A stretch of 64,000 nucleotides of DNA from an uncultured Sinobacteraceae bacterium (GCA_903822975.1 CAIJRD010000001.1:198742-262741), one strand, 5' to 3'; counted from the stretch's first letter, positions 8,752 to 17,336 are shown. A program made the numbers and translations. The notes: generated from the letters alone by a model not told the origin.

Positions 8752-9432
8752 TCAGCTCGCAGGCTTCTTATCGGGCTCCGCATCGGGCTGCTGTGATGGA
8801 TGCGCGGCGACAAACGCAGGATGCTCGTTGCAGCGCGATTGCACGGCTGCAAGACGCGGCCAGCGTTCGAGCGCGCAACCGAACCGCAGTGCTGCATACA
8901 GTTGCGGCAGCAGACAGCAGTCGGCGTAAGTCGGAGTGTCGCCGAAGCAGTAGGGCGATTCAGCGTATTGCTGCAGCATGGCTTCGAGTGGGTCAAGCCC
9001 GGCACCGATCCAGTGTTGCAACCAGCGAGTCCTTGCCGCGTCGTCGACCCCGAGTTGATCCTTCAAGTAATGCAGCACGCGCAGGTTCTGCAGCGGCTGG
9101 ATGTCGCTGGCGATGGTCTGGCAGAACGACCACATCCGCGCGGCGTGCTGCGCGTCCTCCGGTACCAGCGCCGGCTGCGGCACCAAGGCTTCGAGATACT
9201 GGAAGATTGCCAGCGACTGCGCCAGCCGGAACTCGCCATCGACCAGCAGCGGTACCAGGCCTTGCGGGTTCAGCCGACGATAGGTCTCATCGTTCTGCTC
9301 ACCGCCATCGCGCACCAGATGCACGGTGCGCAATTCGTAGTCGAGCAGCTTCAGATTCAATGCGATTCGGGTGCGGTACGAGGAAGTCGAACGCCAATAG
9401 CTGTAGAGCCTCAGCACGGTCCGGCTCCTCAA
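8752..9432 (-). CDS. maiA: Maleylacetoacetate isomerase (zeta-class GST)
   Basis: 226 residues. The N-terminal thioredoxin-like domain has LYSYWRSTSSYRTRIALNLK, containing the SSCS-like serine motif (STSS) of zeta-class glutathione transferases, and the NPQGLVPLL cis-proline loop; a helical C-terminal domain follows. The enzyme isomerises maleylacetoacetate to fumarylacetoacetate with glutathione in tyrosine breakdown. Its start overlaps the stop of fahA by 4 bp, which codes the next enzyme of the pathway, so the two are translationally coupled. hmgA, hppD and phhA are 4 kb upstream on the same strand, separated by the Cpx-like genes. Confidence 0.92.
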   Translation of the reverse strand: MRSRTVLRLYSYWRSTSSYRTRIALNLKLLDYELRTVHLVRDGGEQNDETYRRLNPQGLVPLLVDGEFRLAQSLAIFQYLEALVPQPALVPEDAQHAARMWSFCQTIASDIQPLQNLRVLHYLKDQLGVDDAARTRWLQHWIGAGLDPLEAMLQQYAESPYCFGDTPTYADCCLLPQLYAALRFGCALERWPRLAAVQSRCNEHPAFVAAHPSQQPDAEPDKKPAS

Positions 9433-10436
9433 GCGCCGACGACTTGATCGATCGCGCCGAAGATCGAGGCGCCGCTGGCGTCGAGCATTTCAATCCGCAC
9501 GCGATCACCGATTTGCAGAAAGCCCGTGCGTGGCGCGCCATGCAGGATCGACTCGACCGACCGCAATTCGGCCAGGCAGGAATAGCCGACTCCGCCGTCG
9601 GCGATCGGTCGGCCGGGTCCACCGTCAGCGTCGCGGTTCGAAACCGTGCCCGAGCCGATGATGCTGCCCGCGCCGAGCGCACGCGTTTTCGCGGCATGTG
9701 CGATCAATGTCGGAAAGTCGAAGGTCATGTCGACGCCGGCATCGGGCGTGCCGAGCAAGGCCCCGTTGATCGACGAACGCAGCGCGCCGTGCAGGCGTGC
9801 ACCGTCCCAGGCCGTGCCGAGTTCGTCCGGCGTAACTGCTACCGGCGACAGGGCGCTGCTCGGCTTCGATTGAAAAAAGCCAAAGTTCTTCGCCAGCTCC
9901 GCCGGGATCAGGTTGCGCAGCGACACGTCGTTGACCAGCACCAGCAGGCGGATCGCGGCACGCGCCGTCTGCGCGTCGCTGCCGGCGGCGACATCGGCGG
10001 TGATCACCGCCACTTCGGCTTCCAGATCGCAGCCCCAGGCCGGATCCGCCAGCGGAATCGGCTCGGTCGGTGCAAGGAAGCGGTCGCTGCCGCCCTGGTA
10101 CATCAGCGGGTCGCTCCAGAAGCTTGCCGGCAGCTCGGCGCCGCGCGCGCGCCGCACCAGTTCGACATGGTTGACGTACGCCGAGCCGTCCGCCCACTGA
10201 TAGGCGCGGGGCAAAGGTGCAAGGCAGTCTTCGCTGTGGAATTCGAGGGTGCCGGCGATGCGCCCGGCATTCAGCTGGTCGTACAGTGCTACCAGATCGG
10301 TAGCGACGCGATCCCAGTCGTCGAGCGCGGCCTGCAGCGTTTTGACCAGCGGCGCGGGTGCCGCATGCGCCAGGTCGCGGCTGACCACTACGAGGCGACC
10401 GTCGCGGCTGCCGTCCTTGAGCGTTGCGAGCTTCAT
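9429..10436 (-). CDS. fahA: Fumarylacetoacetate hydrolase family protein
   Basis: 335 residues. The chosen start is MKLATLKDGSRDG; the six extra codons upstream lack support. The FAH fold is clear in the C-terminal two thirds: a metal-binding region around DPAWGCDLEAEVAVI, and later IIGSGTVSNRDADGG and GDRVRIEML. It splits fumarylacetoacetate into fumarate and acetoacetate, the last step of phenylalanine/tyrosine degradation. It is the long (about 330-residue) bacterial type with its own N-terminal domain, consistent with a true fumarylacetoacetase. It is followed by maiA with a 4-bp overlap. The 158 bp to the sensor kinase stop upstream hold no obvious terminator. Confidence 0.9.
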   Translation of the reverse strand: MKLATLKDGSRDGRLVVVSRDLAHAAPAPLVKTLQAALDDWDRVATDLVALYDQLNAGRIAGTLEFHSEDCLAPLPRAYQWADGSAYVNHVELVRRARGAELPASFWSDPLMYQGGSDRFLAPTEPIPLADPAWGCDLEAEVAVITADVAAGSDAQTARAAIRLLVLVNDVSLRNLIPAELAKNFGFFQSKPSSALSPVAVTPDELGTAWDGARLHGALRSSINGALLGTPDAGVDMTFDFPTLIAHAAKTRALGAGSIIGSGTVSNRDADGGPGRPIADGGVGYSCLAELRSVESILHGAPRTGFLQIGDRVRIEMLDASGASIFGAIDQVVGA

Positions 10437-10594
10437 GACTATGTTCGCGAGCAAACCAGACCCATTCTACTGCGACTCGAAAAATCACCGAACCGCACTG
10501 CAGCGTAGTCGGTTGCCACCGGCTGCATGCCGGTTGCTTGCATCGAGTTCGTACCGGCGGTCGATCCGATCGAGCGCCCTGCAAACAGCTTGAA

Positions 10595-11971
10595 TCAAGC
10601 CGTCTGGCTGCTGCGACGTTCGCGCGCCTCGACCGGCGCCAGCGGCAACAGCAGCTCGACGATCAAGCCGCCGCCTTCGCGATTGATCGCTTCGACGCAG
10701 CCACCGTGCGCGCGCACGATGCGTTGCACGATCGTCAGGCCGAGTCCATGACCATTCGCATAGGCGGCGTTGGCCCCGCGGAAGAACGGTCGGAACAGCG
10801 ACTCGATTTCGGTTTCCGGCACGCCGGGACCGCGATCCTGCACGCGGATCACGGCTTTGTCGCCACGCTGATCGATGTGTACGTCGACGGCGCCGCCGAG
10901 CGGACTGAACTTGATCGCGTTGCCGAGCAGATTGTCGACCGCGCGCTCCAGCAGCGCGTTGTTGCCGATTACGATCGGTGTGGCATTGGCAGCGGTCGAC
11001 AGCGTGACCTCGCGCGCCTGTGCTTCGATCCCTGCCGCATCGACGCGCGCTCGCACCATGCCGGCGAGCGACACGCGTTCGCGCTCCATGCCAGGCAGAT
11101 CGGCTTCCATCCGCGACAGCGCCAGCATCTCGCCGATCATGCGGTCGAGTCGTTCGATCTCTGCTTCACCGCGGCGGAACTGTTCGGCCGCGTCGCCGGG
11201 CTTGCCGCTGCGCGCGAGGTCGAGAATCAGCTGCAGTCGCGCGAGCGGCGAGCGCAGTTCGTGCGACAGATCCTGCAAAACGCTGCGCTCGTGCGCGACT
11301 AAGGATTCGATGCGTTCGGCCATGCCGTCGAAATCGCGCGCGAGCTGCCCGAGTTCATCCTGCTGGCTGGTCCATTTCGGTCCGACGCGCGCCGACAGTT
11401 CGCCCGCCGCCATTCTTTGAGTCGCGCCGCGCAAGGCTTCAACCGGCTTGGCCACACCGCGCGCAATCAGCCAGCCAACACCGCCGATGCCGAACAGCGA
11501 AAGCACGATCTGGATGGTGACGAACACCTGGCGGCGGATTTGCGGCGGTCGCGCGCCACGCAGCGCGACCAGCTGCCGATGCACCCCATCATTGCCGGTG
11601 ACGCCGAGGCCGACCACCCGCAGGTCCGGACGAGGGCGCAGCATGATTTCGTGGTCGGCCAGCAGACGCGGCAGGGCTTCGTTCAAAGGTGGCGGCAGCG
11701 GCCGCGGCAACAAGGGTCTGTCGTTCTCGAACAGGTTCGCCTCGATCCCTTCGAGGTGGCGTTCGTCGGCCCAGGCCTGCAGTCCGATACGGCCTTCGGT
11801 CTGATAGATCTCGTTGGCGCTCTGCGCCAGTTCGATCCAATCCGGCTCACTCAACTTGCCACGCCGCACCAGTCGGTCGGTGAGAATCATGCCGAGCACC
11901 AGCGTTGCCAGATTGGCAGCGACAAACCACACGAGCAGCCGCCGATAGAGCGGACTGTTGAACGGACTCAT
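10595..11971 (-). CDS. cpxA: Two-component sensor histidine kinase (CpxA-like)
   Basis: 458 residues. Membrane helices at about 9-29 and 153-173 flank a periplasmic sensor domain of about 120 residues. A HAMP domain follows (IARGVAKPVEALRGATQRM), then the phospho-acceptor H-box LQDLSHELRSPLARL, the N-box NLLGNAIKFSP, the G1 box RDRGPGVP and G2 box GHGLGLTIVQRI. It should sense the envelope state and phosphorylate the response regulator encoded just upstream; the ATG overlaps the regulator's stop (ATGA). The adjacent Spy/CpxP-like gene and the CpxR-type box before it argue for a Cpx-type system. Symbol given by context and architecture. Confidence 0.85.
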   Translation of the reverse strand: MSPFNSPLYRRLLVWFVAANLATLVLGMILTDRLVRRGKLSEPDWIELAQSANEIYQTEGRIGLQAWADERHLEGIEANLFENDRPLLPRPLPPPLNEALPRLLADHEIMLRPRPDLRVVGLGVTGNDGVHRQLVALRGARPPQIRRQVFVTIQIVLSLFGIGGVGWLIARGVAKPVEALRGATQRMAAGELSARVGPKWTSQQDELGQLARDFDGMAERIESLVAHERSVLQDLSHELRSPLARLQLILDLARSGKPGDAAEQFRRGEAEIERLDRMIGEMLALSRMEADLPGMERERVSLAGMVRARVDAAGIEAQAREVTLSTAANATPIVIGNNALLERAVDNLLGNAIKFSPLGGAVDVHIDQRGDKAVIRVQDRGPGVPETEIESLFRPFFRGANAAYANGHGLGLTIVQRIVRAHGGCVEAINREGGGLIVELLLPLAPVEARERRSSQTA

Positions 11972-12654
11972 GCCAAGGTGAGTACGTAGCCGGCACCGCG
12001 AACCGACTCGATCCGCGGCGCATTGCGTGAGGCCTCGGTCAGCTTGTGGCGCAGACGGCTGACGTGCACATCGATGCTGCGATCGAAGCGTTCCAGCTCG
12101 CGACCGAGTGCCGCACGCGTCAGTGTGGACTTATCGATCACGTCGCCGGCGCGTTGCGCCAGCGCCAGCAGCAGTGCGAACTCCGCGCCGGTCAGCGGCA
12201 GTTCCTGATCTTCCGCATAGGCGCGGCGTTCGCCGCCATGCAGTCGCAGCACGCCGACGCTGAGCGTTTCGCTCGGACCGGTTTGACCGCCACCGCGGCG
12301 CAGCTGCGCGCGCACCCGCGCCAGCAGTTCGCGCGGCAGGCAGGGCTTCGCCAGGTAGTCGTCAGCGCCGAGTTCGAGTCCGATCACACGATCCACCGGC
12401 TCGCCGCGTGCGGACAGCATGATCACCGGAAGACGGTGCTGGGCACGCAACTCGCGCAATGTGTCGAGACCGTCACGGCCCGGCATCATCACATCGAGAA
12501 TCAGTAGATCGGGGCGCTGCTCGGCGTCGCGCAAGCGTGCCAGCGCCGCGGCGCCATCGCTGGCGATGTCCACCGTGAAGCCCTCGCGGCGAAGGTATTC
12601 GGCAAGCAGACCGCACAGCTCGCGGTCATCGTCGGCAATCAATATTCGGGACAT
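11968..12654 (-). CDS. cpxR: OmpR/PhoB family response regulator (CpxR-like)
   Basis: 228 residues. The receiver domain has the acidic pair at residues 8-10 (ADDD), the phospho-acceptor Asp in LLILDVMMPGRDG (about 53) and the Lys of LAKPC (about 104). A winged-helix output domain follows, ending VHVSRLRHKL and ESVRGAGYVL. It should bind DNA as a dimer when phosphorylated by the coupled kinase. It is divergent from the CpxP-like gene, whose upstream region has a GTAAA-N5-GTAAA site, the known E. coli CpxR box. A short direct repeat (TAGACCAA TAGACCAG, 12665-12680) lies just upstream of the start and may matter for its own expression. Confidence 0.88.
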   Translation of the reverse strand: MSRILIADDDRELCGLLAEYLRREGFTVDIASDGAAALARLRDAEQRPDLLILDVMMPGRDGLDTLRELRAQHRLPVIMLSARGEPVDRVIGLELGADDYLAKPCLPRELLARVRAQLRRGGGQTGPSETLSVGVLRLHGGERRAYAEDQELPLTGAEFALLLALAQRAGDVIDKSTLTRAALGRELERFDRSIDVHVSRLRHKLTEASRNAPRIESVRGAGYVLTLA

Positions 12655-12889
12655 GGGTAGAGCCTAGACCAATAGACCAGATGGAACGAGCCTCGTCCTT
12701 GTGGCCCCCGTATGCGGCCGCTTTCCGTAGCACCGCCACATCAGTCTTCTCTCGTGTACTTCCAGTACGTCAATCGATGAAATCCTTAATCAGCGAGAGC
12801 AACGTCAGCGCTGTTTCATATGGCCTAATGGCCTAGGCTCGCCTACTCTCGGCCGCTCCGGCGTGCCTCGCAACCGCTCGACGCATTGC
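12655..12889. other. Divergent spacer between cpxR and cpxP-like genes, left part
   Basis: Together with the CpxR sites this makes a 338-bp gene-free spacer. It holds a tandem TAGACCAA/TAGACCAG pair at 12665-12680 beside the cpxR start and a small inverted repeat GTACTTCCAGTAC at 12757-12769. No convincing coding frame is present. The promoter of cpxR should lie here but has no clear consensus. Confidence 0.4.
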
Positions 12890-12923
12890 TTTACCGATCT
12901 TTACCAGCGGGAAACTCTTTTAC
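12890..12923 (-). promoter_or_regulatory. CpxR-box candidate upstream of the cpxP-like gene
   Basis: On the minus strand the sequence reads GTAAAGATCGGTAAA (12904 back to 12890): a perfect GTAAA-N5-GTAAA direct repeat, which is the established E. coli CpxR consensus. A third GTAAA half-site lies at 12919-12923. The site is about 90 bp upstream of the cpxP-like ATG and 240 bp from cpxR, so it could activate cpxP and possibly feed back on cpxRA. Confidence 0.7.
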
Positions 12924-12992
12924 ACCTGCTCGCAGCGTCCAATGAATTGCGCGCAACACCCTTAATTTCATAGCAGGTTTTAGGAGCATCTC

Positions 12993-13481
12993 ATGCGGAA
13001 CACTACGATTATTTCGGCGGCCCTGGTGGCTGCAATGGCAATTGGCGGCAGCGTGCTCGCCCAAGGCCCCGGACCGGAGGACGGTGGCCCCGGTGGCTGG
13101 CACCAGCACCATCATGGCGGACCGCTTGCCCATGAGCTGCATCAGCTCAATTTGAGCGATGCGCAGAAAGCCAGCATCAAGCAGATCGTCGAATCGGCGC
13201 GGCCGCAGATGCGCGCACAGATGGACGCTCTGCACGAACAGCGCAAAGCCTTCGAGACCTCGGTGCCGGGCACCGCCGCCTACCAGACGGCAACCGGCGC
13301 ACTGGCGCAGGCCGAAGCCAATGCCGCGAGTGCACGGGTCACCGAAATGGCGTCGATTCGCACGCAGATCTACGCACTGCTGACCGACGACCAGAAAGCG
13401 CAGATGGCCACGCTGGTGGCGCAGCGCGAAGCGAAGGTCGCGCAGTGGCAGGCCGCGCATCCGGCACCGCCGATGAACTAA
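12993..13481 (+). CDS. cpxP: Spy/CpxP family periplasmic protein
   Basis: 162 residues. A signal peptide (about 1-23, cut after VLA) is followed by a His/Gly/Pro-rich stretch (HQHHHGG) that could bind metal, then an all-helical domain with two LTxxQ-like motifs, LNLSDAQKASI and LLTDDQKAQM, the mark of the CpxP/Spy group. In E. coli these act as periplasmic chaperones, and CpxP dampens the CpxA kinase. The gene is divergent from cpxRA and preceded by a CpxR box; an AGGAG ribosome-binding site is 7 bases before the ATG. A hairpin terminator follows. It could also be a metal-responsive CnrR/ZraP-like relative. Confidence 0.85.
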   Translation: MRNTTIISAALVAAMAIGGSVLAQGPGPEDGGPGGWHQHHHGGPLAHELHQLNLSDAQKASIKQIVESARPQMRAQMDALHEQRKAFETSVPGTAAYQTATGALAQAEANAASARVTEMASIRTQIYALLTDDQKAQMATLVAQREAKVAQWQAAHPAPPMN

Positions 13482-13551
13482 AACGCTTGGCGCCAGGCGG
13501 CATTGCAAGGTCCCGATCGGGACGCTGCCGTCCATCGCAAGTGGCAATACG

Positions 13552-13575
13552 AACGCCGGCGCAAGCCGGCGTTTT
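13552..13575 (+). terminator. Terminator of the cpxP-like gene
   Basis: AACGCCGGC - GCAA - GCCGGCGTT, 9-bp stem with a GCAA tetraloop followed by TTC. It lies 70 bp after the cpxP-like stop and also faces the hmgA end on the other strand. Confidence 0.65.
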
Positions 13576-13643
13576 CATGTCCGCATCTGCAGTGATCTGA
13601 TCAGCGAGCGAACTGATCATCAGCGAACCAATCGGACCTCGTT

Positions 13644-14795
13644 TCAGCCACCCGTCGCGTCCGCGCCCCAAGAGCGGTGATACGCCTCGAACTCGATACC
13701 ACTCGCAGCCGCGCCGACATCGAGGGCATCGCGTGTATCGATCATCACCGCGTACTCGTCGGTGCCCGGCTTGCTCTGTTGCAACATCTTTCCCAGTGCT
13801 TTCGGATGCGGGCCATGGGTGAAGCCGCAAGGATGCAGCGTCACCATGCCGGGATGAATGTTGTCGCGCGAGAAGAAATCGCCGGCGTGATAGAAAATCA
13901 CTTCGTCGAAATCATCGTTGTTGTGGAAGAACGGCACCTTGATCGCACCGGGATCGGTTTCGAACGGACGCGGCACGAAACTGCAGACGACGAATCGGTT
14001 GGCGACGAAGGTCGTATGCGCGCTCGGCGGCAAGTGATAGCGGTGCGACGTCAGCGGCCGGATGTCGCGAAGATTGATCCGTACCGGATGCAGGTCGCCA
14101 TGCCAGCCGAGCGCATCGAGCGGGTTATAGGGATAGGTCACGGTCGAGATCAGATTGCGGCGCTTGATACGCACGCGCCACGGCGCGCCGGCTTGCGGGT
14201 TCGCGGCCTGCGCCTTGAAAGCCTCGTCGATGCGCGGCACATCGAGCATTGCCGGATCGAAGATCGCGTGCGCGCCGACCAGACCTTTGTCCGGCAGTTG
14301 GTAGCTCGAGTTGGTCGCCTCGATCAACAGCAGTTGCAGCGGACCGCTGACGAGATCGAGTCGCCACATCGTGCCGCGCGGCAGTACGACGTAGTCGCCG
14401 GCCTCGATTGCCAGATGGCCGTAATCGCAAAACAGATCGGCGCGACCGGCGTGAATGAACAGCAACTCGTCGCCATCCGCATTGCGCACCAGGTGATCCA
14501 TCGAAGTCCGGCACTCCCAGAAACGCATCGCGCAATGTGCGTTGTGCAGCAGACCGGCGGCATTCCAGGGCGAGTCGCCGAGTGCGCCAAGCTTCGCGGT
14601 GTCGAACGCGCGCGGTCGCAACGGTCCTTCCCAATGGCTCCAGCCGGTCGGCGGACGCGGATGGATCATGTGCGTGGCCGGGCCGAAGAAGCCTTCCTTG
14701 CCGAGTTCGCGCTCGACCGTGCCTGGCGGCAGATCCGCATGGGCTTGGCGCGAGGCGAGGCCTTCGACGTGCGGGATGCTGATCCATTTACGCAT
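13644..14795 (-). CDS. hmgA: Homogentisate 1,2-dioxygenase
   Basis: 383 residues, the shorter bacterial form. The cupin-type metal site is visible near the C terminus: FHNNDDFDEVIFYH followed by LHPCGFTHGPHP, matching the His/Glu/His iron ligands of the family. The N terminus carries FGPATHMIHPRPPTGW. The Fe(II) enzyme opens the ring of homogentisate to maleylacetoacetate with O2. A GGAG ribosome-binding site is 7 bases before the ATG. hppD ends 35 bp upstream, so both are likely co-transcribed, with phhA further upstream. The product feeds MaiA and FahA encoded beyond the Cpx-like genes. Confidence 0.93.
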   Translation of the reverse strand: MRKWISIPHVEGLASRQAHADLPPGTVERELGKEGFFGPATHMIHPRPPTGWSHWEGPLRPRAFDTAKLGALGDSPWNAAGLLHNAHCAMRFWECRTSMDHLVRNADGDELLFIHAGRADLFCDYGHLAIEAGDYVVLPRGTMWRLDLVSGPLQLLLIEATNSSYQLPDKGLVGAHAIFDPAMLDVPRIDEAFKAQAANPQAGAPWRVRIKRRNLISTVTYPYNPLDALGWHGDLHPVRINLRDIRPLTSHRYHLPPSAHTTFVANRFVVCSFVPRPFETDPGAIKVPFFHNNDDFDEVIFYHAGDFFSRDNIHPGMVTLHPCGFTHGPHPKALGKMLQQSKPGTDEYAVMIDTRDALDVGAAASGIEFEAYHRSWGADATGG

Positions 14796-14830
14796 GCGAA
14801 TCTCCGGCAGATGCGGCGCTGGCTTTGGCT

Positions 14831-15934
14831 TCAGGCGGCGGGCGATTGCAGCACGCCGCGCCGCACCTGATCTTCCTCGATGCTCTCGAACAGAGCCTTG
14901 AAATTACCTTCGCCGAAGCCTTCGTTGCCCTTGCGTTGAATGATCTCGAAGAAGATCGGGCCGATCACGGTGCTGGTGAAGATCTGCAGCAGGATGCCTT
15001 CCACCGGCGCGCCGTCGATCAGCACGCGCAGCGCACGCAGCCGCGCAAGATTTTCGCCGTGGTTCGGCACGCGCGCGTCGGTCTTGTCGTAGTACGTGTC
15101 GGGCGTATCCATGAAGACCACGCCGCGCTCGCGCAGCGCGCTCACCGTTGCATAGATGTCATCGGTCGCCAGGGCCAGATGCTGAATGCCTTCGCCGCGA
15201 TAATCGCGGATGAACTCGGCGATCTGGCTGCGATCGTCGGCGCTCTCGTTGATCGGAATGCGGATCTTGCCGCAGGGCGAGGTCATCGCGCGCGACACCA
15301 GGCCGGTCTGCTTGCCCTCGATATCGAAATAGCGGATCTCGCGGAAATTGCCGATGCGCTCGTAGAAGCCGGACCAGACGTCCATGTTGCCCTTGGAGAC
15401 GTTGTGCGTCAGGTGATCGAGCTGGGTCAGGCCAACGCCCTTCGGGCTTTGGTCGGCGCCGGCGAGGGGCACGAAATCGACGTCGTAGATCGTATGGGGC
15501 CGCGCGGCGCTATCTTTTACATAGCGATCGATGAAATACAGCACGCTGTTGCCGATGCCGTAAACCGCCGGCAAATTCAGTTCCATGAAGCCGGGTTTGG
15601 TGTCGAACGGCACCGCGCCTTGGGCAACGGCGTAGGCGTAGGCCTTGGGTGCATCCGCGACGCGCCAGCCCATGGCACAGGCGCTGGGCCCGTGCGCGAC
15701 GGCGAACTGCGCGAAGTGCGTATACGGCGTGGCGTTGACCAGGAAATTGATGTCGCCCTGACGGAACAGCGTGACGTCCTTGCTGCGATGACGCGCCACG
15801 GCGCTGAAGCCGAGCAGTTCGAGCAGGCTGTGCAGCTGCGCCACACCTTGCGCCGTCGGCGCGGTGAATTCGACAAATTCGAAACCGTCGGTGCCGAGCG
15901 GATTGCCGGTCGGCGGAATGCTGGACTGAGTCAT
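14831..15934 (-). CDS. hppD: 4-hydroxyphenylpyruvate dioxygenase
   Basis: 367 residues with the chosen start MTQSS, which has GGAG 7 bases upstream; an ATG four codons earlier has no such site. Two vicinal-oxygen-chelate domains are present. The three iron ligands are in LDHLTHNV (first His), IQHLALATDDI (second His) and FFEIIQRKG (Glu). The enzyme converts 4-hydroxyphenylpyruvate, CO2 being lost, to homogentisate. It sits between phhA upstream (about 140 bp) and hmgA downstream (35 bp) on the same strand. The aminotransferase supplying its substrate is not in the window. Confidence 0.95.
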   Translation of the reverse strand: MTQSSIPPTGNPLGTDGFEFVEFTAPTAQGVAQLHSLLELLGFSAVARHRSKDVTLFRQGDINFLVNATPYTHFAQFAVAHGPSACAMGWRVADAPKAYAYAVAQGAVPFDTKPGFMELNLPAVYGIGNSVLYFIDRYVKDSAARPHTIYDVDFVPLAGADQSPKGVGLTQLDHLTHNVSKGNMDVWSGFYERIGNFREIRYFDIEGKQTGLVSRAMTSPCGKIRIPINESADDRSQIAEFIRDYRGEGIQHLALATDDIYATVSALRERGVVFMDTPDTYYDKTDARVPNHGENLARLRALRVLIDGAPVEGILLQIFTSTVIGPIFFEIIQRKGNEGFGEGNFKALFESIEEDQVRRGVLQSPAA

Positions 15935-16077
15935 GAAACGCTCCATGTTTTGCGTTGCGCGGTCAGGTTGGAAATCAACAATGCCGCGGGAATGATTGAG
16001 ATCGAACGGCTGCCTTTACCGTTATCGCTTCCGTTTCAGTGGATGCGGTGGCCGGACAGCCCCACCGTGTGATCGCG

Positions 16078-17067
16078 TTAGGCCGCGCGCTGTGTGTCGG
16101 CCGCGGTGGACGCCGCCTGCGGTTCGGCGAGGGCCGTCTTCGGCAGACGTGCGTCCTGCGGGTTCGCCTTCGGTGCGAACAGCGGCGGAAACAAGCCAAG
16201 CCGTTTGGCTTCGGCGACATCGGCCATCACGTCACGCTGGGTGATCTCGTACAGCTCGCGCAGGTCTTCCAGCACGTAATACAGCGGCTGCATGATGTCG
16301 ATGCGGTACGGCGTGCGCATCGCGCTGACCACGTCGAAGCGCCGACGTTGCGGCACGGTGCCGAGCGCATGCGCGGTTTCACCGATCGACGACAGGATGC
16401 CGCCGCCGTAGATGCGCGGTAGGTCGATCGGCCCAGACGTAGCGCTGGTGCCGGCAAGGCTCTGTGCCGGATCGGCGCCGTCGGTGCTGTCGTCAGTCGC
16501 CGTTGTCGCCGACGCATCTTCACGGCCCCGCGAGGCATCCGTCGGCGATGCGCCCAACAGTCCGAATTCCACCGTGAACCAGTACATGCGCGCGAGGTAC
16601 ACGCGGTCTTCCTTGCTCGCGGCGAGTCCCAGCTTGCCGTAGGTCGCAGTGAAATCGGCGAAGTAGGGATTGGTCAGCAAGGGCGTGTGGCCGAAGATCT
16701 CGTGAAAGATATCCGGCTCTTGCAGGTAGTCGAGCTCGTCGCGCGTCCGCACGAAGGTCGCCGCCGGGAAGCGCTTGGCCGCGAGCAGCGCGAAGAATTC
16801 CGAGAACGGAATCAGCGCCGGCACATAGGCCACTTCCCAGCCGGTCTCGCGCTTGAGGACTTTGGAGACCTCCGACAGCTGCGGCACGCGATCGCGCGGC
16901 AGCTGCAGCAGATCGAGCCCGTGCATGAACTCATCGCAGGCTTTGCCGCGGATCGCCTGCTCCTGTCGCGTGTACAACTCGTGCCAGATGCGATGCTCAT
17001 CGTCGCTGTACTGCACGAGACCGCTGGCGTCGGCCTCGCGTGCGACGTATTTCGTCGACTTACCCAT
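16078..17067 (-). CDS. phhA: Phenylalanine 4-hydroxylase with an acidic insertion
   Basis: 329 residues from MGKSTKY, preceded by GGAGGAG at ideal spacing; the longer open frame is rejected. The catalytic domain has the iron ligands in FHEIFGH (His122, His127) and TVEFG (Glu167). The enzyme hydroxylates phenylalanine to tyrosine with tetrahydropterin and O2. Between VEFGLL and RIYGGGILSS, where bacterial relatives have about eight residues, there is a run of about 45 residues rich in Ser, Thr, Ala and Asp (about 172-216, DNA 16420-16554). The flanking catalytic motifs are intact, so the enzyme is probably active with an extra disordered loop. The pterin dehydratase partner phhB is not adjacent. 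Confidence 0.93.
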   Translation of the reverse strand: MGKSTKYVAREADASGLVQYSDDEHRIWHELYTRQEQAIRGKACDEFMHGLDLLQLPRDRVPQLSEVSKVLKRETGWEVAYVPALIPFSEFFALLAAKRFPAATFVRTRDELDYLQEPDIFHEIFGHTPLLTNPYFADFTATYGKLGLAASKEDRVYLARMYWFTVEFGLLGASPTDASRGREDASATTATDDSTDGADPAQSLAGTSATSGPIDLPRIYGGGILSSIGETAHALGTVPQRRRFDVVSAMRTPYRIDIMQPLYYVLEDLRELYEITQRDVMADVAEAKRLGLFPPLFAPKANPQDARLPKTALAEPQAASTAADTQRAA

Positions 17068-17175
17068 GGGATTCTCCTCCATGGTGGCGGCGCGTGCGGA
17101 TTTCAGACTGGATCGGTCGAAAAGGCGCCGGCGCTGCATGTGGTGTGACCGCATCGGTGCGGTCGGAATGACCCG

Positions 17176-17205
17176 ATTATCTGCCTGTGTGCGTTACAAG
17201 GACAA
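17176..17205 (-). promoter_or_regulatory. Sigma70-like promoter candidate for phhA-hppD-hmgA
   Basis: On the minus strand TTGTCC (17205-17200), an 18-bp spacer, then GATAAT (17181-17176). It is about 105 bp upstream of the phhA start and is the best match in this spacer. The -10 is good, the -35 only fair. Confidence 0.4.
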
Positions 17206-17336
17206 GGCAGGCGCGTCGAGGGTGCCGCGTCGGCGCCGAACGGTCGTCACACGATGCTGGAAGTTCGCGGACGACCAGGAGATTTTCCGGGAGGATTCTC
17301 AGGAAGCACGTGCTCGGCCGCAAAGATTGGTCAGGC

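Noticed and set aside
8412-10508. 698-codon plus-strand frame over maiA and fahA
   Set aside because: Composition is Arg/Ala-rich and the true genes lie on the minus strand with intact catalytic motifs.
10455-10594. Terminator between cpxA and fahA
   Set aside because: Only short GC pairs (GGTTGCCACCGGC / GCCGGTTGC) without a T-run; not a convincing terminator.
13588-13640. CTGATCAGCGA/CTGATCATCAGCGA near-repeat after the cpxP terminator
   Set aside because: Short, imperfect and between convergent gene ends; no sign of an att site or regulator.
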